Of a stretch of DNA of 64,000 nt, positions 6,812 through 14,414 are shown one piece after another; the stretch's first letter is position 1; every line of letters starts with the position of its first letter. Under the pieces are notes generated by a model. It was not told where the DNA came from. It did no database searches and worked only from the letters and a program-made list of their open reading frames with translations. A program made the translations under genes and the position numbers. Location: positions 24,450-88,449 of the forward strand of contig NZ_JBHRSA010000013.1 in the NCBI RefSeq assembly GCF_042643145.1. The letters run 5' to 3'. The DNA comes from Virgibacillus_O xinjiangensis. Its GTDB lineage: Bacteria; Bacillota; Bacilli; Bacillales; Amphibacillaceae.

Positions 6812-8191
6812 TTATAACCACGCTTCTCTTAGGAGATTTACACCAAGCTCAATTTCATCAAAAGAAAGACCGCTAAATCCTAATTTAATCAGTGGTCTAT
6901 CTGAATGGTTTTTTATGAAATAGATTGAAGTTGGCCGCACTTTTACACCATAATGATAAGCCTGCTCGATCAGCCATTCTTCTGAGCACTCCACATCTAC
7001 TTCAATTAATACGTACAAACCGGACTGTTCGCCAATAATGGATATACTCTGCCCAAAATGTGTTTTCAATATTGATACGAGGTGTTTCATTTTTCTTTTA
7101 TAAACAAGGCGCATTCGCTTAATATGCCGATTCCATTCCCCGTTTTCCATAAATCTGGCCATTGTCAATTGGCTGAACAGGGATGTCGAGCTTTCGAAGT
7201 TCAGGAACCGATTTTTATAACGGTCTAAGAGCTGCTTTGGCAACACCATATAGCTTAAACGCAATCCTGGGAGAAATGATTTGGAGAAATTCCCCAGGTA
7301 AATGACCCTTGTTGAATCAATAGAAGCAAGTGCTGGAAACGGCCGTTGCGTATATCGGAACTCACTATCATAATCGTCTTCAATAATGTATCCCTTTACC
7401 TTGTTTGCCCACCCGATGAGCGTTTGTCGTTGTTGAATGGACATGCTTACACCGTACGGACTGTGATGAGAAGGTGTTACATAGATTAAGGCAGAATCCA
7501 TCTGCTCAAGTTGCGATAGATCTGCACCCGCTGCATATACTGGCAGATATTCAAGCGAAAACCGGTGGAATTGAAAAGCTTCCCTGGCGCCATCGAACCC
7601 TGGATCTTCTACGATCATACCTGAGAAATCTTCCTGTAGGATATAGCCTAGATTAATCAACATTTGTTGTGTACTGCTGCCAATAATAATGGCATCTGCA
7701 TCTGTTCTTACCCCGCGTGATTGGAATAAGTATCCTGCGATTTGTTCACGCAGTCTCATCTCTCCGAAAGGATCCCCATACCGAAAACTCTCAGGCAATG
7801 ATAGAACATGATTCGCTGTTCTCCTCCATATTTTCAAGGGGAAATGGGACTGGTCCACAGCATCTGTCCTAAAATCGACACGTACGGATTCTTTCTCTCT
7901 CCTTTTCTTTTTGTCAGGGAGGCTTGGTGGTTCTTGGTAAAGAGTTGGCTCTAATGGATTGACAAAATAACCCTTTCTTCCTTCTCCGCGTATATACCCC
8001 TCCGCTACCAGCTGATTATACGCCATTAGGGTTGTATTGCGACTTACTTGAAGAGAATCAGCAAGTTGCCGGATGGAGGGCAGTTGTTCATCAGCTTCCA
8101 CATTTCCCTGTTCAATAAATGATTTGAACTGCTCGTAGATTTGTTTGTATTTGGGAGAGCTTTCGTTTAAGGCAAATAGATAATCTTTCAT
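6812..8191 (-). CDS. MocR-type GntR/aminotransferase regulator
   Basis: The protein has 459 residues. A GntR winged helix occupies about 12-78 (SIRQLADSLQVSRNTTLMAYNQL). After a basic linker, a fold-type I aminotransferase domain runs to the end, with EDDYDSEFRY (270-280) and the PLP lysine Lys304 in NFSKSFLPGLR. MocR proteins use bound PLP, or its adduct with an amino compound, to control divergent genes in amino-acid, GABA or PLP metabolism. Here the divergent neighbour is a PLP-dependent Cys/Met-type lyase starting about 300 bp away, the likely target. The effector is not predictable. Confidence 0.9.
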   Translation of the reverse strand: MKDYLFALNESSPKYKQIYEQFKSFIEQGNVEADEQLPSIRQLADSLQVSRNTTLMAYNQLVAEGYIRGEGRKGYFVNPLEPTLYQEPPSLPDKKKRREKESVRVDFRTDAVDQSHFPLKIWRRTANHVLSLPESFRYGDPFGEMRLREQIAGYLFQSRGVRTDADAIIIGSSTQQMLINLGYILQEDFSGMIVEDPGFDGAREAFQFHRFSLEYLPVYAAGADLSQLEQMDSALIYVTPSHHSPYGVSMSIQQRQTLIGWANKVKGYIIEDDYDSEFRYTQRPFPALASIDSTRVIYLGNFSKSFLPGLRLSYMVLPKQLLDRYKNRFLNFESSTSLFSQLTMARFMENGEWNRHIKRMRLVYKRKMKHLVSILKTHFGQSISIIGEQSGLYVLIEVDVECSEEWLIEQAYHYGVKVRPTSIYFIKNHSDRPLIKLGFSGLSFDEIELGVNLLREAWL

Positions 8192-8323
8192 ATAACATCT
8201 CCTGACATGCTTGATTATTTAAAACTGTATCTTTTTAAATGTCAGATTCTATCATAATATATTTTATATAATCGATAGTTTTTTTTAAACTGCGAAATTA
8301 AATGAGGGGTGATGAGGATCTAA

Positions 8324-8446
8324 ATTCCAAAGCACTTTGAAATCAAAGATGAAAAAGTGACGGAGGAGATTATAGAGGAAAACAGCTTTGCTACGCAATT
8401 TTAACAACATCAGGGTTATCTCAATGCAACCAAATTAAGCCCATGA
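8324..8446 (+). pseudogene. N-terminal relic of a PaiB-family FMN-binding regulator
   Basis: The frame reads IPKHFEIKDEKVTEEIIEEN, SFATQF, stop, QHQGYLNATKLSP, stop. This matches the start of PaiB-like proteins (MYIPKxF, then ENSFxTL, QGKPxATHLPL). The expected ATG-Tyr is now ATC-TAA and two further stops interrupt the frame. The rest of the gene is gone and the lyase gene begins just after. The family match is from memory of the conserved N-terminus. Confidence 0.6.
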
Positions 8447-8488
8447 TCACGCATCATGACAATAAATCTTTGAAAGTGAGGAATATGT

Positions 8489-9616
8489 ATGCGTTTTGAA
8501 ACAAAAGCCATTCACTACGGACGTTCGATTGACAAATCAACGAGCTCGGTCACCATGCCAATCCATCTCTCTACGACATTCGAACGAGCTGCAGATGGCT
8601 CCTATCCAAATGAGTTCGTGTATAGCCGGGAAAACAACCCCAACCGTCAGGCTCTGGAAGACTGCCTCACATCGCTTGAAGATGGGTACGATTGCGTCAC
8701 GTTCGCATCAGGAATGGCAGCAATCACTTCAGCAATCGAGGCCCTTCCTTCGGACAAACCACGTCGGGTTATCATGCCAAACGATATGTATTTTGGTATT
8801 CGCTCCCTTCTTTCGGAAACGGATATTGATGCAAAGTTTGACATAGTGATTGTTGACATGACAGATCTTCAAGAGGTGGAGGAAGCGATAAAAAGCGCCC
8901 CAACCGGTCTGGTTTGGATGGAAACGCCGTCTAATCCATTATTGAAAGTTGCCGATATTGAAGCCGTTGCCAAGTTAGCACAAGAGTCTGGCGCTTACAC
9001 TGTTGTCGATAATACGTGGGCAACGCCAGTTCTGCAGCGTCCCCTCACTCTTGGAGTTGATTTGTCCATCCATTCTGTGACGAAATATCTAGGAGGCCAT
9101 AGTGATTTAATGATTGGTGCAGTTGTCGCAAAATCAGATAGTCCTATGTTGACCAATTTACGAGCATGGCAACACTCAAAAGGTGCTGTGCCTTCCCCTT
9201 TCGACTGTTGGCTTGCGCTGCGAGGCGTACAATCACTTGCCCCTCGGATGATGACCCATTGTGCAAACGCAACGGAAGTTGCAGATTTTTTAAAGGCTCA
9301 TCCGAATGTTGAAGCCGTTCATTATCCTGGTTTATCTGGCCATCCAGGACATCATATTGCAGCACGGCAGATGAGCTCATTCGGCAGTATGTTGTCCTTT
9401 CAGGTGAAAGGCGGTCAACGTGAAGCAATGGCTGTTGCTGCGAAGGTACAATTGTTTACCCGTGCTACAAGTCTGGGGGGAACGCACAGTTTCCTGGAGC
9501 ACCGTGCTTCCGTTGAAGGAAGCACAACGATGGCTCCGCCAAATCTATTGCGTGTATCAATTGGCCTCGAACATGTGGATGATCTTAAAGAAGATTTATC
9601 CCAGGCGTTAGAATAA
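8489..9616 (+). CDS. Cys/Met metabolism PLP-dependent lyase (cystathionine gamma-lyase/synthase type)
   Basis: The protein has 375 residues, with GTGAGG 6 bp ahead of the ATG. It shows the family landmarks YSRENNPNRQALE, FASGMAAI, VWMETPSNP and VVDNTWATP, with the PLP lysine Lys199 in HSVTKYLGGHSD. Members carry out trans-sulfuration or gamma-elimination on homoserine esters, cystathionine or methionine. The sequence alone does not fix which, and a cystathionine or methionine gamma-lyase role is about equally possible. It is transcribed divergently from the MocR regulator, its likely controller, and is followed by a strong terminator. Confidence 0.85.
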   Translation: MRFETKAIHYGRSIDKSTSSVTMPIHLSTTFERAADGSYPNEFVYSRENNPNRQALEDCLTSLEDGYDCVTFASGMAAITSAIEALPSDKPRRVIMPNDMYFGIRSLLSETDIDAKFDIVIVDMTDLQEVEEAIKSAPTGLVWMETPSNPLLKVADIEAVAKLAQESGAYTVVDNTWATPVLQRPLTLGVDLSIHSVTKYLGGHSDLMIGAVVAKSDSPMLTNLRAWQHSKGAVPSPFDCWLALRGVQSLAPRMMTHCANATEVADFLKAHPNVEAVHYPGLSGHPGHHIAARQMSSFGSMLSFQVKGGQREAMAVAAKVQLFTRATSLGGTHSFLEHRASVEGSTTMAPPNLLRVSIGLEHVDDLKEDLSQALE

Positions 9617-9632
9617 ATAAGGAACCGTCATT

Positions 9633-9663
9633 CAGAGAGGAAAGATACTTTCTTTTCCTCTCT
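9633..9663 (+). terminator. Rho-independent terminator of the PLP lyase gene
   Basis: CAGAGAGGAAA pairs with TTTCCTCTCTG (11 bp), followed by TTTATTTCTC. Confidence 0.85.
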
Positions 9664-9733
9664 GTTTATTTCTCTAACTCTTTGTATAAGCCATTTGAAC
9701 GTCATTAAAACTGCCCGTTCGTTGAACAAACTT

Positions 9734-9766
9734 AAAGCGCTGTATCAATTTCTGATACAGCGCTTT
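9734..9766. terminator. Perfect 14-bp hairpin, terminator of hpaE
   Basis: AAAGCGCTGTATCA and TGATACAGCGCTTT flank a 5-nt loop, 33 bp beyond the hpaE stop on the minus strand. The related hairpin at 5927-5962 shows it was once duplicated with the gene end. Confidence 0.8.
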
Positions 9767-9798
9767 TGTATGAGGTGGAGAAGTGTCTCCGATATATC

Positions 9799-11274
9799 CT
9801 ATTCCAACGCAATACAGATATTCTTCGCTTCGGTGAAGAACTCCATGCTGTGGTGTCCGCCTTCGCGTCCTACCCCGCTCTGGTTGAATCCTCCGAATGG
9901 GGCGCGCAGGTCGCGGACGAACCAGCAGTTGACCCAAATTGTGCCGGCCCGCACATGATGGGATACCCGATGGGCCCGCTGCAGATTGTCGGTCCAGACG
10001 ACTCCGTTCAGCCCGTAGTCCGTGTCATTGGCGATTTCCAATGCCTCCTCTTCTGTCTCGAAAGGAATCAGCGTGACAACCGGCCCGAAGATTTCCTCCT
10101 GGCTGATACGCGCTTTCGGATCCTCCTGGATATAGATGGTCGGCTCCAGGTAATACCCGTCCTTTAAATGCTCAGGAAGTTCCGGCCGCTTGCCGCCATG
10201 GACAAGGGTGGCTCCTTCCTCCTCGGCAATTTCAAAATAGCTGGTGACTTTTTCATAATGCTCTTTGCTGACCAGCGGTCCCATATTGGTTCCGCTGTCC
10301 TGCGGGTCACCGACCTTGAAACTGGCGGCCGCTTCCCTGAACCGTTCGACAAACTCATCGAAAATCGACCGCTGTACGAGAATCCTCGACCCGGCCAAGC
10401 ATACTTGGCCGGAGTTCATGAACGCTGCCTGCAGGGACGTCTGGATGGCCTTATCCAGATTGGCATCCTCAAAAATGATATTGGCTGCCTTTCCGCCCAA
10501 CTCAAACGACACTTTTTTCAACGAATCGGCACCGCTTTTCATGATCGATTTCCCTGTGGCTGTTTCCCCTGTAAAGGAGATGAGGTCCACATCGGGGTGG
10601 GTAGTCATGTATTCGCCTGCAGAACCTGGGCCGAATCCATGGATGACATTCACTACACCGTCAGGGATGCCTGCTTCTTTTGCAATCTCCCCGAGAAGCG
10701 AGACCGTCAGTGGTGTCACTTCCGCCGGTTTGATGACTGCCGTGTTCCCTGCAGCAAGGCATGGGCCCAGCTTCCAGGTGGTCAGCATGAACGGCAGATT
10801 CCATGGGGTGATCAAGGATGCCACACCCACCGGCTCATACCGGGTGTAATTCAAGTAGTCTTCATCCATCGGATAGACTTCGGCTCCTTGCTTCTCCATG
10901 AAATCTGCGAAGAATTTCAAGTTGTTCGCCGCCCGTGGTATTTCCTTTTCCAGGGCTACCGGGTATGGCTTGCCGACATCCATCGCTTCCAATCTGGCCA
11001 ATTCTTCTTTTCGCTCCAGAATGATCTCGGCCATCCGGCGCAGCTTCTGACAGCGCTCCGATAAAGGCATGGTCCTCCATGGCCCTTCCTCGAATGCCTT
11101 CCTTGCTGCCCGGCAGGCACGGTCCACTTCTTCCTCTTTCGCCTCCTGGACATGGGCGATGATTTCCTGTGTAGCAGGGTTGTAGACATCGAACTTGGCA
11201 TCGGATGCAGATTCCAGATATTCACCATTCACAAAGGACTTCACTTCTTTGACGCGTGTCTGGACATGTTCCAT
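9799..11274 (-). CDS. hpaE: 5-carboxymethyl-2-hydroxymuconate semialdehyde dehydrogenase
   Basis: The protein has 491 residues and belongs to the NAD-dependent aldehyde dehydrogenase family, with ITPWNLP at Asn159, Glu258 in FELGGKA and the catalytic Cys292 in NSGQVCLAG. The C-terminal WFVRDLRAPFGGFNQSGVGREGG is typical of HpaE/CHMS dehydrogenases. It oxidises the semialdehyde formed when HpaD opens homoprotocatechuate. It starts 10 bp after the tautomerase gene and is the last gene of the hpa operon, ending before a strong hairpin. Confidence 0.9.
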   Translation of the reverse strand: MEHVQTRVKEVKSFVNGEYLESASDAKFDVYNPATQEIIAHVQEAKEEEVDRACRAARKAFEEGPWRTMPLSERCQKLRRMAEIILERKEELARLEAMDVGKPYPVALEKEIPRAANNLKFFADFMEKQGAEVYPMDEDYLNYTRYEPVGVASLITPWNLPFMLTTWKLGPCLAAGNTAVIKPAEVTPLTVSLLGEIAKEAGIPDGVVNVIHGFGPGSAGEYMTTHPDVDLISFTGETATGKSIMKSGADSLKKVSFELGGKAANIIFEDANLDKAIQTSLQAAFMNSGQVCLAGSRILVQRSIFDEFVERFREAAASFKVGDPQDSGTNMGPLVSKEHYEKVTSYFEIAEEEGATLVHGGKRPELPEHLKDGYYLEPTIYIQEDPKARISQEEIFGPVVTLIPFETEEEALEIANDTDYGLNGVVWTDNLQRAHRVSHHVRAGTIWVNCWFVRDLRAPFGGFNQSGVGREGGHHSMEFFTEAKNICIALE

Positions 11275-11284
11275 AATGACCCTC

Positions 11285-11479
11285 CTAGAGATTTTTCCGC
11301 TTTTTGACCGATTCTCCGGCTATTCCCCAATGTTCCGGTGCCATCTCGTTAATTTGTATACGTACATTTTCCTTCGGTGCATCCAATACATCTGAAACGA
11401 CCCCCGTCACCTCATGGATGAGCCGCTCCTTCTTTTCCGCTTCCCGGCCTTCCAATATGTTTATCTGAATAAACGGCAT
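11285..11479 (-). CDS. 4-oxalocrotonate tautomerase-family enzyme
   Basis: The protein has 64 residues, the usual length of a 4-OT subunit. Met1-Pro2 leaves the catalytic N-terminal proline after Met removal, and the chain starts PFIQINILEGR, with VRIQINEM near residue 43. These small enzymes ketonise 2-hydroxymuconate-type dienols using Pro1 as a base. Between hpaD and hpaE it probably acts as the 5-carboxymethyl-2-hydroxymuconate isomerase, a step that Gram-negative hpa clusters give to a different protein (HpaF). That substrate is inferred from position. Confidence 0.85.
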   Translation of the reverse strand: MPFIQINILEGREAEKKERLIHEVTGVVSDVLDAPKENVRIQINEMAPEHWGIAGESVKKRKNL

Positions 11480-11559
11480 GCTGACTTTCCCTCCATTTTC
11501 TATGCTATTTGCATGTGGCTTCCTTTGAATCGATACGGGCTATTCTAATCCACAGATAC

Positions 11560-11599
11560 AGGCTGCACAGCACGAACCAGCGTTCATGACGTGCAGCCT
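11560..11599. other. Intercistronic hairpin after hpaD
   Basis: AGGCTGCAC pairs with GTGCAGCCT, with an inner GAAC/GTTC stem, and no T run follows. It could protect or tune the downstream mRNA segment rather than end transcription. Confidence 0.5.
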
Positions 11600-11607
11600 A
11601 CTGCCTG

Positions 11608-12573
11608 TTACTTGCTCGGCACTTTGCTTGGCACATCCGGGGTGCCATATAAGAAATACTCATTCGGCAATGGAGATCCATACCAGATGATTCCTTTTTC
11701 GAGTTCGTCTTCCTTCCATGTGATCGGTTTCCAGTCAGGATCCAGGATCAGGTAACCGGAGTCTCCGAACAGTTCCACACGGTTTCCGCCCGGCTCGAAT
11801 ACATACATGAAGTATGCTTGGCTGACCCCGTGTTTACCTGGTCCGGCTTCAATCTGTACGCCGCTTTCCACGAGCAGGTCAGCTACATCCATCAAGTGTT
11901 GTGGATATCCATACCAGAACGCCACATGGTGGAAACGACCTTTTCCGCCCCGCTGGTCACTCATCAGCGCGATTTCATGGACAAGCGGGCTTACACTCAT
12001 CCAAGCACCCATCTCCAGACCATCATTCATGATGATGTTCTCGCGTAATTTGAAACCAAGCTCATCGGCCATGAAATTTTTATTGGCTGTCACGTCACTG
12101 CACATCAAGTTCACATGGTCCAGTCGTCTCGCAGGCACACCGACATTCGGCTTCCTTTGCGGACGGCTTTTGAGCGCCGTCTTCTGATCCTCTGGAGCTT
12201 GGTAATATTCCACATCCCAAAGCAATTCCATTTGATGGCCGTCAGGCGTCCGGAATTGATAGGCCTGTCCATGGCCGAGATCGCCTTCAATCCATCCTTG
12301 TCCATACCCGCTTTTCTCCAGGGACTGGACCTTGCGGTAGAGGGCTTCCTCCGACCCGGACCGCCATGCCGTATGGGCCATGCCTGGCTCTTTGGCTTCC
12401 GTGATTTTCAGTGTATGGTGATAAAAATCCTCATACGCTCTCAAGTAGACGGACTGTCCTGCTCTTTCTGTCACTTGAAGGCCCATGATATCTGTAAAAA
12501 ACTTCACGGTTTCCTCCGGTTTTGGTGAATACAACTCCACATGCGCCAACTGTGCTACATCAAAATTTGACAT
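11608..12573 (-). CDS. hpaD: 3,4-dihydroxyphenylacetate 2,3-dioxygenase (homoprotocatechuate dioxygenase)
   Basis: The protein has 321 residues with two vicinal-oxygen-chelate modules. The C-terminal module carries the metal ligands expected for this class: His153 (RLDHVNLMC), His215/216 (FHHVAFWYG) and Glu267 (GNRVELFG). The sequence resembles the Brevibacterium Fe enzyme and the Arthrobacter Mn enzyme rather than the unrelated LigB-type HpaD of enterics. It cleaves the aromatic ring to 5-carboxymethyl-2-hydroxymuconate semialdehyde. Metal choice (Fe or Mn) cannot be read from sequence. It lies 65 bp after hpaB. Confidence 0.92.
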   Translation of the reverse strand: MSNFDVAQLAHVELYSPKPEETVKFFTDIMGLQVTERAGQSVYLRAYEDFYHHTLKITEAKEPGMAHTAWRSGSEEALYRKVQSLEKSGYGQGWIEGDLGHGQAYQFRTPDGHQMELLWDVEYYQAPEDQKTALKSRPQRKPNVGVPARRLDHVNLMCSDVTANKNFMADELGFKLRENIIMNDGLEMGAWMSVSPLVHEIALMSDQRGGKGRFHHVAFWYGYPQHLMDVADLLVESGVQIEAGPGKHGVSQAYFMYVFEPGGNRVELFGDSGYLILDPDWKPITWKEDELEKGIIWYGSPLPNEYFLYGTPDVPSKVPSK

Positions 12574-12638
12574 TCTGACTCCCCCTTATTATTAATGGAT
12601 ATTTTTGAAAAACAGCTGAAAACGTAAGGACGTACGGT

Positions 12639-14153
12639 TTACTTGATTCCACTCAATTCACTTTTGCCGGCATTGAGCCACGTATCATTGGTCCAGCCTT
12701 CCAAGTCATAGTCGCTCATCGCGGTATCGACGAAGGAACGGTATTTGTCAGCCGCACCCACTCCCTCTGCATGCTTGAGTGCTTCCAGGCGGATGTTGTC
12801 GGTATTGCCGCCATAGTTGATTTCATACAGTTCATGCCGGCCGCCGAACTCGGAACCGACGGAATCCCAGACCATCTTCAGCAATTTCACCCGGTCCTCT
12901 GCACTGATTCCTGTTCCCCGGTAATATTGGTCCAGATATGGACGCAATTCCGGATTCAGGAAATCATTCGCACTGGAAGGGAGCTGAATCAAGCCGCCGG
13001 CGACCACCTGTTCAAAGATATTTTTGACTCTCGGCCATGTCGACGGAGCCAACACACGGTAGGCATTGCAATATTCCCCGTTCGGTACGGCGATGCCGTT
13101 GCTTCCGATTTCCGGTTCAGTTGCCATCGAGGTGGACAATCCCCAGAACATATTGCGAAGGGCGATCACTTCACCCAGATTCGCTTGGACTCCTCTGAAT
13201 TGGTCGGTGCCGGAAGCTTCGGTAGCCTTGAGCAGAAGGCCGGCCATGAAATCGAGCTTTACGGCGAACCGAGTGCATCCATGGAACGTAAAGCGGTTGA
13301 AGAACCCGGTTTCCGTGAAAAAGTTGTTGGTGGTTTCCACATTTTTATAAGCCAACACGTCTTCCCATGGAATGAAGACATTATCCAGGACAATCACCGC
13401 ATCATTTTCATCAAACCGGCTGGAAAGCGGATAGTCGAATGGCGACCCGGTCGCCGCTGCCTGCTGTTCATACGACTGGCGGCTGATCACTTTCACTCCT
13501 GGCGCGTTCATGGCAACGAAAAAGATGAGCGCGTGACTGACATCCCCTTCTCCCAGATCTTTCGGTCCGTAATTGGATACGAAGTTATAATGGGTCAGTG
13601 CCGCGGCAGTTCCAACCATTTTTGCCCCACTGACAATGATGCCGTCATCCTTCTCCGCTACGGCCCGGACGAATACATCCTTGTTTTCGTGTAGTGGTTT
13701 CGAACGGTCCACCTGCGGATTGACGATGGTATGATTAATGAATGGCACATCTTTTGATGCTTTCCTATACCATGCTTTCGCATTGTCCTCAAATCCTTTA
13801 TAGTAGTCGGCGTAGGCATCCAGTTGGGCGGTGAAAGACGCCTTATAATCTGGTGTGCGTCCCATGAAGCCGAAGTTCATTTTAGACCAGGTGGCAATCG
13901 CATCCCTTGATTCCAACAGATCCTGTGCATGTCTGGAAGTTTTGAAGAATTTATGTGTCTTGTCCCCATATTCCGTCGTGGTCACCAGCTTGCTCTCCAT
14001 CTCTGGATCATGCAGGGCATCATACATCCGCGCATAAGAGCGGGCGGAATTTCTATAGGCAGGATGTTCCGTCACATCCTCGATCTTTTCTCCATTCAGG
14101 TATACTTCTCTTCCATCCCTCAAGCTCTCCAAATATTCTTTGCCGTTCAGCAT
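12639..14153 (-). CDS. hpaB: 4-hydroxyphenylacetate 3-monooxygenase, oxygenase component
   Basis: The protein has 504 residues with an acyl-CoA dehydrogenase-like fold typical of HpaB. It starts MLNGKEYLESLRDGREVYLNGE and contains KMNFGFMGRTPDYKASF and the flavin-site region AAATGSPFDYPLSSRFDENDAVIVLDNV. It hydroxylates 4-hydroxyphenylacetate ortho to the phenol OH, using FADH2 supplied by a separate reductase (HpaC). No hpaC is present in the window. AGGAGG precedes the ATG. A cre box lies at its promoter. It heads the order hpaB-hpaD-tautomerase-hpaE. Confidence 0.93.
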   Translation of the reverse strand: MLNGKEYLESLRDGREVYLNGEKIEDVTEHPAYRNSARSYARMYDALHDPEMESKLVTTTEYGDKTHKFFKTSRHAQDLLESRDAIATWSKMNFGFMGRTPDYKASFTAQLDAYADYYKGFEDNAKAWYRKASKDVPFINHTIVNPQVDRSKPLHENKDVFVRAVAEKDDGIIVSGAKMVGTAAALTHYNFVSNYGPKDLGEGDVSHALIFFVAMNAPGVKVISRQSYEQQAAATGSPFDYPLSSRFDENDAVIVLDNVFIPWEDVLAYKNVETTNNFFTETGFFNRFTFHGCTRFAVKLDFMAGLLLKATEASGTDQFRGVQANLGEVIALRNMFWGLSTSMATEPEIGSNGIAVPNGEYCNAYRVLAPSTWPRVKNIFEQVVAGGLIQLPSSANDFLNPELRPYLDQYYRGTGISAEDRVKLLKMVWDSVGSEFGGRHELYEINYGGNTDNIRLEALKHAEGVGAADKYRSFVDTAMSDYDLEGWTNDTWLNAGKSELSGIK

Positions 14154-14210
14154 GGTTTCGCCTCCTGTTCGAATATTTTTTCTAAAAACTTCTTATTTTT
14201 AGATTATCAA

Positions 14211-14224
14211 TGTAAGCGTTAACA
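14211..14224. promoter_or_regulatory. cre box (CcpA site) at the hpaB promoter
   Basis: TGTAAGCGTTAACA is the classical cre of Bacillus amyE letter for letter and fits the consensus fully. It lies 58 bp upstream of the hpaB ATG, overlapping a -10-like GATAAT region on the minus strand, which predicts glucose repression of the hpa operon. Confidence 0.85.
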
Positions 14225-14330
14225 AACAATGACATCATCCGACGGAAAAGAAAAGAACTTCTGCAGGTATCTGTCTGTTTTTAGATCATTGGAAGGGACA
14301 AATGTGTATGGATTATGCAAAAAGAGCATA

Positions 14331-14363
14331 AAAAAACGCCCAGTCATTTAAATTCTGAGCGCC
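14331..14363 (-). terminator. Terminator after the XylR_N/PucR regulator gene
   Basis: On the minus strand CGCTCAG pairs with CTGGGCG and runs into seven T. It separates the regulator transcript from hpaB. Confidence 0.75.
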
Positions 14364-14414
14364 CGTGCTAATGATATGCTGATATACCGTCAAAACGGCC
14401 ATGTTATCAAAAAG

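Noticed and set aside
8192..8488. Possible S-box or T-box leader before the Cys/Met-type lyase
   Set aside because: I could not find the conserved riboswitch core or a leader terminator; the space is occupied by the PaiB-like relic.
10168..11064. Long open frame of 298 codons on the plus strand across hpaE
   Set aside because: It is antisense to a well-supported aldehyde dehydrogenase, has no ribosome site or family features, and is explained by the G+C-rich codons of hpaE.
12600..12640. cre-like TGAAAACGTAAGGA between hpaB and hpaD
   Set aside because: The conserved C near the end is G, and a site inside the operon is less likely than the perfect box at 14211.
12771..13694. Open frame of 307 codons on the plus strand across hpaB
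   Set aside because: Antisense shadow of hpaB with no coding signals of its own.
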